From Paenibacillus hexagrammi (GTDB lineage Bacteria > Bacillota > Bacilli > Paenibacillales > NBRC-103111): a stretch of DNA of 64,000 nucleotides. The stretch spans positions 744,001-808,000 of the forward strand of contig NZ_CP090978.1 in NCBI RefSeq assembly GCF_021513275.1, read 5' to 3'. This document shows, in pieces, positions 48,674 through 57,364 of the stretch (the stretch's first letter is position 1; each line of letters begins with the position of its first letter). A program made the translations under genes and the position numbers. The notes beneath the pieces are model-generated. The model was not told the DNA's origin, ran no database searches, and worked only from the letters and a program-made list of their open reading frames with translations.

Positions 48674-50850
48674 ATGAAATATTTGACTCCGCGGAGATTT
48701 TTGCTTTTTTCATTTGTTTTTATTATCAGTTTTCTGATTCCTTTTTGGATTCACAATGCCGGAGATAAGGTGCAAAAAGTTTTCTATGTGGATCCTGTAA
48801 ATGGCAATGACCGCAACGAGGGAGATTCTTCTCATCCGTTCATGACCATTGAAAAGGCGCAGGTCGAGGTTTCAAAAGTGAATAGCCATATGAGCGGGGA
48901 TATCATCGTTTATTTGATGTCAGGAGAATACTCGATGGCGGATACTATCCGATTTAGCCCTAAGGATTCGGGCTCAAATGGACATCAAGTCTACTATATG
49001 GCTTATCCCAATCAGGTGCCGATATTTAGCGGGGGAAAGCGTTTGGACGCTAACCATTGGAAATTGTTCGACGATAAAAAGCAGATTTACCGAATAAGCT
49101 TGAAAGGACTTAAGCCTTTTAGACAGCTTTATGTCAATGGTGAACCGGCAATTAGGGCGAGATTTCCGAATGCAACGGATAGCGAATCATTGGGTACTTA
49201 CTTTACGACCCAAGGAGCGGATGTGAATGAAAAGTATATGGTCGTAAAGAAATCCAATTTACCGAATATTAGTCAACTACAATCAGGCTTAGAAATGATT
49301 GTTCATCCGCATTGGTACCATGAAATATTAAGAATTTCCTTAATTGAAGATGACCCTAACGATCACATGCAATCACGTGTATTCATAAAAATGCCCGAAG
49401 CAGATATCGGGCTGAATCCAGCGAAAGGAAACAAATTCTATACAAATAATCCGTATTATTTTGAGAACGATCTCTCGCTTTTGGATATGGAAGGGGAATG
49501 GTTTCTGGATGAAGCGAATGAGATGCTCTATTACAAGCCTAGGATGGGGGAAGATATGGATACAGCAGTTGTAATAGCGCCTCAATTGGACAAGCTGATA
49601 TCTATAGACGGAACCAGAGAGAATCAGGTTCATGACCTTTATTTCAGTGGAATCCACTTTCAATACACCAACTGGAACTGGCCTAACTCACACGGAATGG
49701 TTGCCACGCAGGGCTTTCAGATATTCGGTACGGTAAGCGCAGGTGCAGTTGAAGTTCAATATGCCAGTCATATTACTTTCGATAATAACTTTGTTCAGTT
49801 CACAGCAGGAAACGGTTTGCAGTTTATTAAAGGAGTCAAGAATAGCCAAATTAAGAATAATTGGTTTGAAAATGTGGGGGTAACGCAATATGCCTAGATT
49901 CTAGTGGAGTTATTAATCCAATTGATGAAGATCTTACAGCAAATATATTGGTTGCCAATAATAGAATTAATAACCCTGGACAAATTGTCCATAACGGTAT
50001 GGGTATTATGGCATCTTGGATTAGGAATACGACTATAGAACGGAATGAAATCAGCGATGCTCCATACATGGGGATTCAGGTAGGTAACCAATCTGATATC
50101 AAGAGTCCAAATAAGACTGCGGGTTATAATACCGTTCGCAATAATAAGATTAACAATGTTATGAAGCTTTTGGATGATGGTGGGGGAATTTACACGCTCG
50201 CCCGGCAAATAGGTACACAAGTAACAGGAAATTACATTTCAAATATCATGCGTGGAAAATGGGCTATGGATGCTCCTATTGCCGCTATCTATCATGACAG
50301 TTGCAGCGAGTATATTTCGGTCGAGAATAATGTATTGCAACAGGTGGCAAACGACTTATTTTATCAAGAGAGCACGAACTGCAAGGTAAAGAATATTACT
50401 CAATTGAATAACACTGATTTCAGTGAGCATATTCAGAATCAGTCGGGCAGAACTGAGAAATATTCCGAACCTTTAAAGAGAGAAGCTGAAAAGGCAAAGC
50501 TAAAGGGTTATAAGATTGAGAGAAGTCAAGATAAGTATAGCAATGGTGAGGGAATCGCAACAGAAAAGGCAGGTAGTGCGTCAGTGATATTTAACAAAGA
50601 CACAGGGAGTTTTTACATTAGAATCGCTTATCTAGCTGAAAACAAGGGACAGTCACAGTTCAAACTCTATATTAACAATGTGTTATTAGAAAGTTGGACA
50701 GCATCTCGTCCAGCTGAAGGACTTGCTGATGAATTTAAGTCATTTACGACAAGTAGCATTACACTTCATCGTAATGATGTAATCAAAGTCGTCGGAATTG
50801 CTAAAGGGAAAGCTCAAGCAAGACTGGATTATATTGAGATATTTAATTAG
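48674..50850 (+). pseudogene. Second GH141-like beta-helix protein, one-base frameshift
   Basis: ATG 48674 follows TAGGAGGAC. A membrane or signal segment (FLLFSFVFIISFLIPFWI) is followed by FYVDPVNGNDRNEGDSSHPF and LMSGEYSM, the same beta-helix entry as the preceding protein. Later segments (NNWFENVG, NEISDAPYMGIQVG, NKINNVMKLLDDGGGIYTL) are helix coils. The frame breaks at five G (49876-49880). A sixth gives NVGGNAICLDSSGVINP and joins both halves into ~725 residues. The last ~110 residues resemble a carbohydrate-binding beta-sandwich (SASVIFNKDTGSFYIRIAY). It probably acts on the same polysaccharide as its neighbour. Confidence 0.82.
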
Positions 50851-50908
50851 AAATATCAAGAAAAGGATTTGTTTGAAAAGTATGTAGCCAACTTTGAAAC
50901 TTGATGGT

Positions 50909-50927
50909 ATGATACGAATAGTATCAA
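50909..50927 (+). promoter_or_regulatory. TGATAC-N5-GTATCA operator upstream of the propeller gene
   Basis: TGATAC (50910-50915) and GTATCA (50921-50926) form an inverted repeat related to the recurrent ATGATACA-N3-TGTATCAT motif, though with a different spacer composition. It is about 35 bases before the start codon. Confidence 0.5.
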
Positions 50928-50961
50928 AGAAATGGGTGTTTCTGTTCCATATGGGAGAGTA

Positions 50962-52374
50962 ATGAAAATGGGAAAAGGTTTCTGTATTACGTTAAGTTTA
51001 ATCGTCACATGCGGTCTCGCACTACTAGCATCCATGGATGTAAGTAGTCTAAAGGCCCATGCATCGGACCATTCTTACAATCATGTAAATGATGTAACAT
51101 CGGACGTTAAACTGGTTGGGCAGCCATTTATCGATAAAGCTGCTTATGCGCGGAATGTTTGGGATATGCAAGTATTCAATGGGAAAATTTATTTGGGACA
51201 CGGCAATAGCAGTAATGAGGAACCTGCACCTAATGCGGGACCAATTCCAGTCTATTATTTAGATCCTGCAAATAATAAATTCTTCACACAGCAAGTCGTT
51301 GGGTCTAAGAATGGAAAGTCAGTAGATGAAGAACAAATTGATATTTTTAAAGTACTGAACGGGGACCTATATATACCTGGACATGATGCTCGGGGAGAAG
51401 GATGGGACTTCGGCAATTATTACAAACTTGATAATGATAAATGGATAAAATTCAGGAATTTGCCAAAAGCGGTTCATGTGTATGATATGGCTGCTTATAA
51501 CGGAGAATTGTTTGCTGCTACTGCCTCCAATAATTCGGCTGATGTATTAATGTCAAAAGATGAGGGGAATTCATGGGAAAAGGTAGATTCCATCGAAGGC
51601 TATGGACCAAAGAGAGCGTACGCTCTCTTTGAGTTTCATAATAAACTTTATGCTTCAAGTGGAATGCTTCCTAAAAACAATAAGTGGTCAGACGAGAATC
51701 ATCTATTAACGATCAAAGGAAGTTATAAGGGAAGCAGTCATTTACTCAAAACCGAACAAACAGACATATATGGAGGCAAAATGCTGCCTGGCATTGCTAT
51801 GGATGAACAGAACCCTACAGCTCCCTATATTAAAATGGTTCGTACAACTCCAATAAACGATAAGCTTTTGTATATTGCGGGGGAAATATATAACGACCAT
51901 CAATGGATTCCTCGAGGGCTGGTAGTTGCAAATGATTTGGAATCAGCGGATACAGTAATTTTCCCGGATCTGAATACCTTGCCAACGGATATTCTTGTGA
52001 GAAAAGATGCGGTTTATGTGTTAGCGTATACGAAAATTGGTAAAGATCAATATATAAATAGGGTCTATATCAGTAATGAGGATGATCTGCTTAAGTGGAC
52101 TGAATTATTTGAATTTAAGCAGGAGACTTTTGCAAGGTCGTTTGAAGAAATAGAAGGTAATTTTTATTTTGGTCTTGGAAGTAATACAGATGTAGTTCCG
52201 AAATCTACAGGAAATATTTTAGAAGTCAGTCAGTCTTCATATTTAAAAGCTAAACCATCGACTAACGGAAGCGGTTTTTTCTATAAAATATATGATCTAT
52301 ATAAGATCCTTCGAAATCAAGGGTCGGAGTTAATGTTAAAGATGCTAACTAACTCGCCTACAAATTCTAAATAA
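50962..52374 (+). CDS. Secreted beta-propeller-like protein of unknown function
   Basis: About 470 residues with an N-terminal signal (FCITLSLIVTCGLALLAS). Repeating strands such as VFNGKIYLGHGN, VLNGDLYIPGHD, AYNGELFAATAS and EFHNKLYASSG are the pattern of a BNR/kelch-type propeller, and VLMSKDEGNSWEKV resembles an Asp-box. No catalytic residues are assignable. ATG 50962 or 50968 could be the start; both are close to GGGAG. It lies just upstream of the lasso operon and has the same type of operator, so it may be co-regulated with it. Confidence 0.7.
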   Translation: MKMGKGFCITLSLIVTCGLALLASMDVSSLKAHASDHSYNHVNDVTSDVKLVGQPFIDKAAYARNVWDMQVFNGKIYLGHGNSSNEEPAPNAGPIPVYYLDPANNKFFTQQVVGSKNGKSVDEEQIDIFKVLNGDLYIPGHDARGEGWDFGNYYKLDNDKWIKFRNLPKAVHVYDMAAYNGELFAATASNNSADVLMSKDEGNSWEKVDSIEGYGPKRAYALFEFHNKLYASSGMLPKNNKWSDENHLLTIKGSYKGSSHLLKTEQTDIYGGKMLPGIAMDEQNPTAPYIKMVRTTPINDKLLYIAGEIYNDHQWIPRGLVVANDLESADTVIFPDLNTLPTDILVRKDAVYVLAYTKIGKDQYINRVYISNEDDLLKWTELFEFKQETFARSFEEIEGNFYFGLGSNTDVVPKSTGNILEVSQSSYLKAKPSTNGSGFFYKIYDLYKILRNQGSELMLKMLTNSPTNSK

Positions 52375-52452
52375 TGGAATAATTCAAATTTAATGAAAAA
52401 CAAAAAAAATTTTGAGCGAATGATACAAAACGGATCTATTTTATGTTATTAT

Positions 52453-52471
52453 ATGATACATATTGTATTAT
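52453..52471 (+). promoter_or_regulatory. Operator/promoter of the sulfotransferase-lasso operon
   Basis: ATGATACA-TAT-TGTATTAT (52453-52471) is the recurrent palindrome with one mismatch. An upstream half-site TGATACA lies at 52421-52427. TATAAA or ATAAAT directly after the palindrome fits a -10 box, the same layout as at 62700-62728. It ends about 30 bases before the TTG start. Confidence 0.65.
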
Positions 52472-52503
52472 AAATAAGATTGAAGATTGCAGGGGGATGC
52501 TCG

Positions 52504-53742
52504 TTGATTAATGCTCAAGGTAAAAACCTCGTATTTTTGCTCTGTGTTCCAAGGAGCGGAAGCTCATTGGCCACTGTCATGCTTCAGAATCACAGCAAGA
52601 TTTTTGCAACACAAGAGATGTGGTTTCTGATGAGTTTACTTGACTTGAAACATAACCAACATCGTCCATATGGCGGTATGGGGATCATTAATCAGTTTTT
52701 TAACGGTATTGTTCCCGACGAGGTATTTCAAAAGGCTGCTAGGTCTTTCTCACTTCAAGTATATAACGGCTTACTACAAAGCAGTGAAGCGGAAATAGTT
52801 GTGGACAAGTCGCCTCGATACTACTATTTACTAGAATTCATAGATTCATTATTTCCTCAGTCCAAAAGAATTTGGTTGATAAGAAATCCTCTAAGTATTC
52901 TTTCCTCTTACAAAAAGGTTGAGTCACTCACAAACAGTCGATTTAGTATTGAAAATGATTTGCTGAATCCTCAATTTAATATTAAGATGACGGACTTGAC
53001 TGTTGGTTTTTTTCGTTACTATCATTATTTTTCATCCAACCATCCATTAGCCTATCGATTGCAATATGAAAAACTGGTTTCTAATCCTGTTGAAGAAATG
53101 AGAAAGGTATGTAAATTTCTTGAGATTACGTACGAAGAGGACTTGGAAAAATATGGGGAAAAGATGCATTCATCAAAGTCAGATTTGTTTTACAGTATGG
53201 GTGTAGGTGATCCATTTCTTGCGAAACATTCGGAACCTCATCGTGATTCCATCGATAGTTGGAAAGACATACTGAGTAAGAAAGAAGTTGAGATGTATTG
53301 TCAAGTTCTAGGAGCTCGAATATTTCATGAATTGGGATATAGTGATGTATTGGAAGAAGCAGAGAAATGGACGGGTGTCAAGTTTGATGCTGAACCAGAT
53401 ATGGAATTGATTCGATTCCGTACAGAACAATTGAATGATGCGTCAGGCCATAAGTGGGAGAATCAATATGAGATGAAAGTGCACGAACTTCATAATCAAA
53501 TGTTTGAAGAAGAGATTACTAGCAAGAATGACAATTATCAGCTGATCCAATTGCAGACAACGTTAAGTTCATTAGAAATAAGATTGGAAAATAGCTACAT
53601 TGAGCAAAAACGCCTGCGGAGCAAATTGGAAAAACATGAAGAGCTACGGGGGAAAATCAATCGCCTAAAGTCAATTGTTCCATTTGGAAATCGGATATCA
53701 AGCTGGGCATCGGAATATCTGGTTCATCGCGGGAGGGAATAA
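52504..53742 (+). CDS. PAPS-dependent sulfotransferase family protein, first gene of the lasso operon
   Basis: About 412 residues. FLLCVPRSGSSLATVMLQ near the N-terminus is the 5'-phosphosulfate-binding loop of the Sulfotransfer_3-type family. KRIWLIRNPLSILSSYKKV is the 3'-phosphate-binding strand-helix, and YRLQYEKLVSNPVEEMRKVCKFLEI is typical of the same fold. A C-terminal coiled coil of ~90 residues (LIQLQTTLSSLEIRLENSYI) is extra. TTG 52504 is seven bases after AGGGGG. The stop overlaps the cyclase start (TAATG), so the two are translationally coupled. It could sulfate the lasso peptide or a surface polysaccharide; the coupling favours the former (inference). Confidence 0.82.
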   Translation: MINAQGKNLVFLLCVPRSGSSLATVMLQNHSKIFATQEMWFLMSLLDLKHNQHRPYGGMGIINQFFNGIVPDEVFQKAARSFSLQVYNGLLQSSEAEIVVDKSPRYYYLLEFIDSLFPQSKRIWLIRNPLSILSSYKKVESLTNSRFSIENDLLNPQFNIKMTDLTVGFFRYYHYFSSNHPLAYRLQYEKLVSNPVEEMRKVCKFLEITYEEDLEKYGEKMHSSKSDLFYSMGVGDPFLAKHSEPHRDSIDSWKDILSKKEVEMYCQVLGARIFHELGYSDVLEEAEKWTGVKFDAEPDMELIRFRTEQLNDASGHKWENQYEMKVHELHNQMFEEEITSKNDNYQLIQLQTTLSSLEIRLENSYIEQKRLRSKLEKHEELRGKINRLKSIVPFGNRISSWASEYLVHRGRE

Positions 53743-55682
53743 TGAGTGCAATTGTAGGGATATATTGCCACGAAGGGGAACCGGTAATCTGGGAAGATGG
53801 TGCTAAGTTAATGCAAGCATTACAGAGATATCACGCCGATTATACCCATACATGGCGGGATGGTTCTGTCTTTCTAGGTTGTCATGCTCAGTGGATTGCT
53901 CCAGAATCTATTGTCGAGACGTTGCCTATGCATAAGACTGAGTACGGCTTGGCTATTACTGCAGATGCTATTATAGACAACCGCGATGAATTGTTTCAGC
54001 AATTACAAATTGACTATAAAGTCAGAAATCACATTTCTGATGGGGAATTAATTCTGCTGACCTATCTTAAATGGGGCGAAATGGCACCCGAACACATCAT
54101 CGGCGATTTTACTTTTGTGATTTGGGATGAAAAAAAACAGCAGTTGTTTGGGGCGCGCGATCTTTCTGGAAATAGGACATTGTATTATTGCAACGACTCA
54201 CGAAGATTTGTGTTCTCTACAGCAATTTTTCCATTGTTTACATTACCGGGGATAAAAAAAGTATTGAATCAACAATGGCTAGCAGAATTTCTTACCATTC
54301 CGGATATGTACGAGTCAGAAAACCTATATGCAACTCCTTATGCACATATTCGGCAGCTTCCACCGGCTCACTCGTTTACGGTGAAAAACGGAAAAATTTC
54401 AACCACGCGATATGCCGTACTTTCTGAAGTGAGTCCTCTTTATCTGAAAACAAATGAAGAATACGTGGAAGCCTTTCGAGAAGTGTTTCAAGAGGCTGTA
54501 GATTCGAGACTTCGGACTCATAAGGAGATTGGCGCAGCCCTAAGTGGAGGATTAGATTCAGGCGCTGTAGTGAGCTATGCTGCTGCCACCTTGCGTAAAG
54601 AAGGAAAGCCTATTCATGCTTACAGCTATGTACCTGTGAGTGATTTTGTAGATTGGACCTCAAAGAGGCTAATAGCCAATGAGCGGCCATTTATTCAATC
54701 GACAGCTCAATTTGTAGGGAATATCAAAGAGAACTATCTGGATTTTAGCGGTAGAAGTCCATACTCAGAGATCGACGAATTGCTAACATTATTGGAAGTG
54801 CCTTATAAATATTTTGAAAATTCATTCTGGATAAAAGGTTTATACGAGAAAGCGCGTGATGAAAATGTCGGAGTGCTGCTTACAGGAGCAAGGGGGAATT
54901 TTACCATTTCTTGGGGGCCGACGCTAGAATATTACACCATGTTGATGAAAAGGATGAAATGGATTCACTTATCACGTGAAATTCACCAATACAGCAAACT
55001 AACCGGCGGCAAAAGATCCAGGCTGTTAAAGTATGTAGGGAAAAGTGCCTTTCCGTTCCTGTCGAAGAAGAAAACGTCAGCTGACTCTACAGGAGTATCT
55101 GATTTAATAAACCCTAACTTTGCGCAGAGAGCTAACGTGTACGACCAATTAGCGGAAAAAGTTTTAAATATTCGTAACGTAAATGCGGATGCGATCGAGG
55201 TCAGAAAAGAGAAATTTACAAATTTATCAATTGCCAATAAAAATGGAGCGCTCGCATCGAAGTTATCGTTGGACTATGGTCTGCTAGAGCGAGACCCGAC
55301 CAACGACCCTAGAGTAGTCCGGTTTTGTTTATCGGTTCCAATTGAACAATACATACAGAACGGTCAAGATAGGTCGTTAATTCGCAGAGCAACTCATCAA
55401 TATTTACCGGATAAAGTTCGTTTAAATCAAAAAGTTCGTGGTGTACAACCGGCAGATTGGGTTCACCGCATGACTCCTGCTTGGGACTCATTCATAGATG
55501 AAATTCAACAGTTATGTAAAGATGAAGTAGCTGCCGAATATTTGAATATGGATACGATTCGGACTGCTTTATCGGAATTGAAGAATCCTATGCCCGAACA
55601 TGCGACCGATCCCAAAGCAAGACTGTTGATGCATAGCTTGATTGTTTATCGATTTCTAAAAAAATTTGACGAGTATAAGTGA
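53742..55682 (+). CDS. Lasso peptide macrolactam synthetase (asparagine-synthetase-like cyclase, C protein)
   Basis: A 646-residue protein with the asparagine synthetase B layout. The N-terminal glutaminase-like domain begins MSAIVGIYC; position 2 is Ser, not the Cys nucleophile, so it cannot use glutamine. The C-terminal ATP-pyrophosphatase domain has the PP-loop AALSGGLDSGAV (residues ~265-276). In lasso biosynthesis this enzyme adenylates the ring Asp/Glu side chain and joins it to the new N-terminus of the core. About 600-650 residues is normal. It overlaps the sulfotransferase gene by one base and is followed by two precursor genes 40 bases on. The assignment rests on the precursors and on B1/B2. 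Confidence 0.94.
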   Translation: MSAIVGIYCHEGEPVIWEDGAKLMQALQRYHADYTHTWRDGSVFLGCHAQWIAPESIVETLPMHKTEYGLAITADAIIDNRDELFQQLQIDYKVRNHISDGELILLTYLKWGEMAPEHIIGDFTFVIWDEKKQQLFGARDLSGNRTLYYCNDSRRFVFSTAIFPLFTLPGIKKVLNQQWLAEFLTIPDMYESENLYATPYAHIRQLPPAHSFTVKNGKISTTRYAVLSEVSPLYLKTNEEYVEAFREVFQEAVDSRLRTHKEIGAALSGGLDSGAVVSYAAATLRKEGKPIHAYSYVPVSDFVDWTSKRLIANERPFIQSTAQFVGNIKENYLDFSGRSPYSEIDELLTLLEVPYKYFENSFWIKGLYEKARDENVGVLLTGARGNFTISWGPTLEYYTMLMKRMKWIHLSREIHQYSKLTGGKRSRLLKYVGKSAFPFLSKKKTSADSTGVSDLINPNFAQRANVYDQLAEKVLNIRNVNADAIEVRKEKFTNLSIANKNGALASKLSLDYGLLERDPTNDPRVVRFCLSVPIEQYIQNGQDRSLIRRATHQYLPDKVRLNQKVRGVQPADWVHRMTPAWDSFIDEIQQLCKDEVAAEYLNMDTIRTALSELKNPMPEHATDPKARLLMHSLIVYRFLKKFDEYK

Positions 55683-55722
55683 ATTTATGCATAAATTATA
55701 TGACTTGAAAGGAGGTGATACT

Positions 55723-55851
55723 ATGCAAAAGAAAGAATGGCAACAACCTACTTTGGAAGTGCTGGAAGTAAGTATGACAATGGCTGGTAAAGGTACGAAA
55801 GAAATCGATTGGGTATCCGCTCACGATGCTGACCTTTACGATCCGTCATAA
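55723..55851 (+). CDS. Lasso peptide precursor A1, 42 aa
   Basis: ATG 55723 has GGAGGTGAT at 55711-55719. The leader (20 residues) contains KEWQQPTLEVLEV, the W/YxxPxL element bound by the RRE protein, and ends SMTM with Thr at -2, as required by B2 proteases. The predicted core of 22 residues begins Ala1-Gly2-Lys3-Gly4 and has Asp9 as ring acceptor (Ala1-Asp9 isopeptide, nine residues). It then runs Trp10, Val11, Ser12, Ala13, His14, Asp15, Ala16, Asp17, Leu18, Tyr19, Asp20, Pro21 and a terminal Ser22. A terminal Ser is what the paeninodin-type kinases phosphorylate. Glu7 could also be an acceptor, but it is Gln in A2, which points to Asp9. Confidence 0.95.
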   Translation: MQKKEWQQPTLEVLEVSMTMAGKGTKEIDWVSAHDADLYDPS

Positions 55852-55889
55852 TACGTTACATAGGATTGGTCTAAGGGGAGGTGAGTGCA

Positions 55890-56018
55890 ATGCAAAAGAA
55901 AGAATGGCAACAGCCTGCTTTGGAAGTACTGGAAGTAAGCATGACTATGGCTGGTAAAGGTTCGACGCAAATCGACTGGGTTACTGCTCATGATGCTGAT
56001 CTATACAGTCAGTCCTAA
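55890..56018 (+). CDS. Lasso peptide precursor A2, 42 aa
   Basis: ATG 55890 follows GGGGAGGTGAG. The leader differs from A1 by one residue (Thr10 to Ala). The core is a variant: Ala1-Gly-Lys-Gly-Ser5-Thr6-Gln7-Ile8-Asp9-Trp10, Thr12, then the same HDADLY block, ending Ser20-Gln21-Ser22. Ring acceptor Asp9, Tyr19 and terminal Ser22 are conserved; positions 5, 6, 7, 12, 20 and 21 vary. It lies 38 bases after A1 and clearly arose by tandem duplication. Both probably share all processing enzymes. Confidence 0.95.
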   Translation: MQKKEWQQPALEVLEVSMTMAGKGSTQIDWVTAHDADLYSQS

Positions 56019-56034
56019 TTTATTCATGCAATGT

Positions 56035-56083
56035 GAAACGGCGCTGTCCTGTCGAAAGACGGCGGCAGCCGTTTCTTCTTTTA
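56035..56083 (+). promoter_or_regulatory. Intercistronic hairpin between precursors and the kinase gene
   Basis: GAAACGGC at 56035-56042 pairs with GCCGTTTC at 56068-56075, with inner CTGTC/GACGG pairing around GAAA, and is followed by TTCTTTTATATT. It resembles a leaky terminator or RNA stabiliser. This would give more precursor than enzyme mRNA, a common arrangement in peptide clusters. Confidence 0.65.
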
Positions 56084-56117
56084 TATTGCAAATTATAAGG
56101 ATTGGAGAGTGAAGGAA

Positions 56118-57068
56118 ATGGCTGAGAACAGGAAATACGCGTATCAAGCCTTCGGCATGCATCTGACCAGTGATATTCCATTGCCGGAATTGCTTCCATG
56201 GGATGATCGCAAGCAAACTGCAGATCCTGATCTTGTCATTGAGTTTAGTGATTTGAACTCTGTATGGAATAACCTATCCATAGGTGGAGCAAATTTTATT
56301 GTCAATGATAAACAATTCATATTTAAAATTCCGGAGGCTGCTATTTATCGTATAGATGAAGGAAAAAAGATATTGGTTTCACCCTGCACAGAAGCTGACC
56401 ATGATAAAATACGCTTATTTTTGCTGGGTACTTGTATGGGAGCAACATTGATGCAGCGCAACGTATTGCCATTGCACGGCAGCGCTGTAGTGATAGATGG
56501 AAAAGCATATGCTTTTGTCGGTGAATCCGGTGCAGGTAAATCCACATTAGCATCCGCTTTTATTAAAAGAGGATATCCATTACTGACGGATGATGTGATT
56601 GCAGTAACAGTATCATCTGAGAATCGGATGGCTTGGGTTCATCCTGCCTATCCTCAACAAAAGTTGTGGGAACAGAGTATCCATCAATTTGGTATGCAGT
56701 CTGAACAATATTCCCCGGTATATCAAGAACAGACGAAGTATGCAGTGCCTGTACTGTCAAACTTCGTATCGACAGCAATACCGCTTGCAGGGGTTTTTGA
56801 ACTTACAAAGTCCGACGAAGAATCCGTAGAGATGCTCCCTTTACATGGATTAGAAAGACTCCATACAATAATGCGGCATACATATCGAAGTTCACTGATA
56901 TCTAAACTAGGGCTTCAGCAATGGCATTTCTCAATGTCAACCCGTATTGTTGAACTCATAAATATGTATCAAATGCGCCGTTCTACAAAAAAATTCACTG
57001 CATTCGACTTGGTTGAACAAATCGTTCAAACTGTCATGGAAAATAAAGAGGAGGCTGTTGCTAAATGA
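56118..57068 (+). CDS. Lasso peptide kinase (HPr kinase-like, PadeK/ThcoK type)
   Basis: About 316 residues. The P-loop FVGESGAGKST (residues ~133-143) with LPLHGSAV just before it and PLLTDDVIAV after it matches the HPr kinase/phosphorylase fold. In paeninodin clusters a kinase of this type phosphorylates the side chain of the C-terminal Ser of the precursor. Both precursors here end in Ser, which fits. ATG 56118 is preferred; GTG 56109 overlaps the ribosome binding site. The stop overlaps the B1 start by ATGA. The N-terminal ~100 residues form the lobe usual for these peptide kinases. Confidence 0.9.
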   Translation: MAENRKYAYQAFGMHLTSDIPLPELLPWDDRKQTADPDLVIEFSDLNSVWNNLSIGGANFIVNDKQFIFKIPEAAIYRIDEGKKILVSPCTEADHDKIRLFLLGTCMGATLMQRNVLPLHGSAVVIDGKAYAFVGESGAGKSTLASAFIKRGYPLLTDDVIAVTVSSENRMAWVHPAYPQQKLWEQSIHQFGMQSEQYSPVYQEQTKYAVPVLSNFVSTAIPLAGVFELTKSDEESVEMLPLHGLERLHTIMRHTYRSSLISKLGLQQWHFSMSTRIVELINMYQMRRSTKKFTAFDLVEQIVQTVMENKEEAVAK

Positions 57069-57358
57069 CAAGTCTGATCGTTACTCCAAATCATATAGTT
57101 GTTCAAAATGAAGGGAATCTTGTAAGTAATATGGACGGAGAAAAAGTGATGTTAAGCGTTGCAACCGGAAAATATTATAATCTCGGGGCAACAGGAGGAC
57201 GTATATGGGAATTAATCGATGGTCCTACGCAGGTGAATCGGCTTGTAACCCTGTTAGGAGAAGAGTACGATATATCACCAAGTGTATGTGAACAACATGT
57301 GTGTTCATTTTTAGAGCACTTATCTAGAGAAGGTTTAATTCAAATCAGAGAGGAATAG
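57065..57358 (+). CDS. Lasso RRE / leader-binding protein B1 (PqqD-like)
   Basis: The 97-residue protein has the PqqD-type fold pattern: GEKVMLSVATGKYYNLGATGGRIWELIDGPTQVNRLV (region of residues ~28-64), followed by EYDISPSVCEQHVCSFLEHLSREGLI. It binds the leader peptide and presents it to the B2 protease and cyclase. Its ATG lies inside the kinase stop (ATGA), so expression is coupled. Confidence 0.93.
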   Translation: MTSLIVTPNHIVVQNEGNLVSNMDGEKVMLSVATGKYYNLGATGGRIWELIDGPTQVNRLVTLLGEEYDISPSVCEQHVCSFLEHLSREGLIQIREE

Positions 57359-57364
57359 AGTCTA

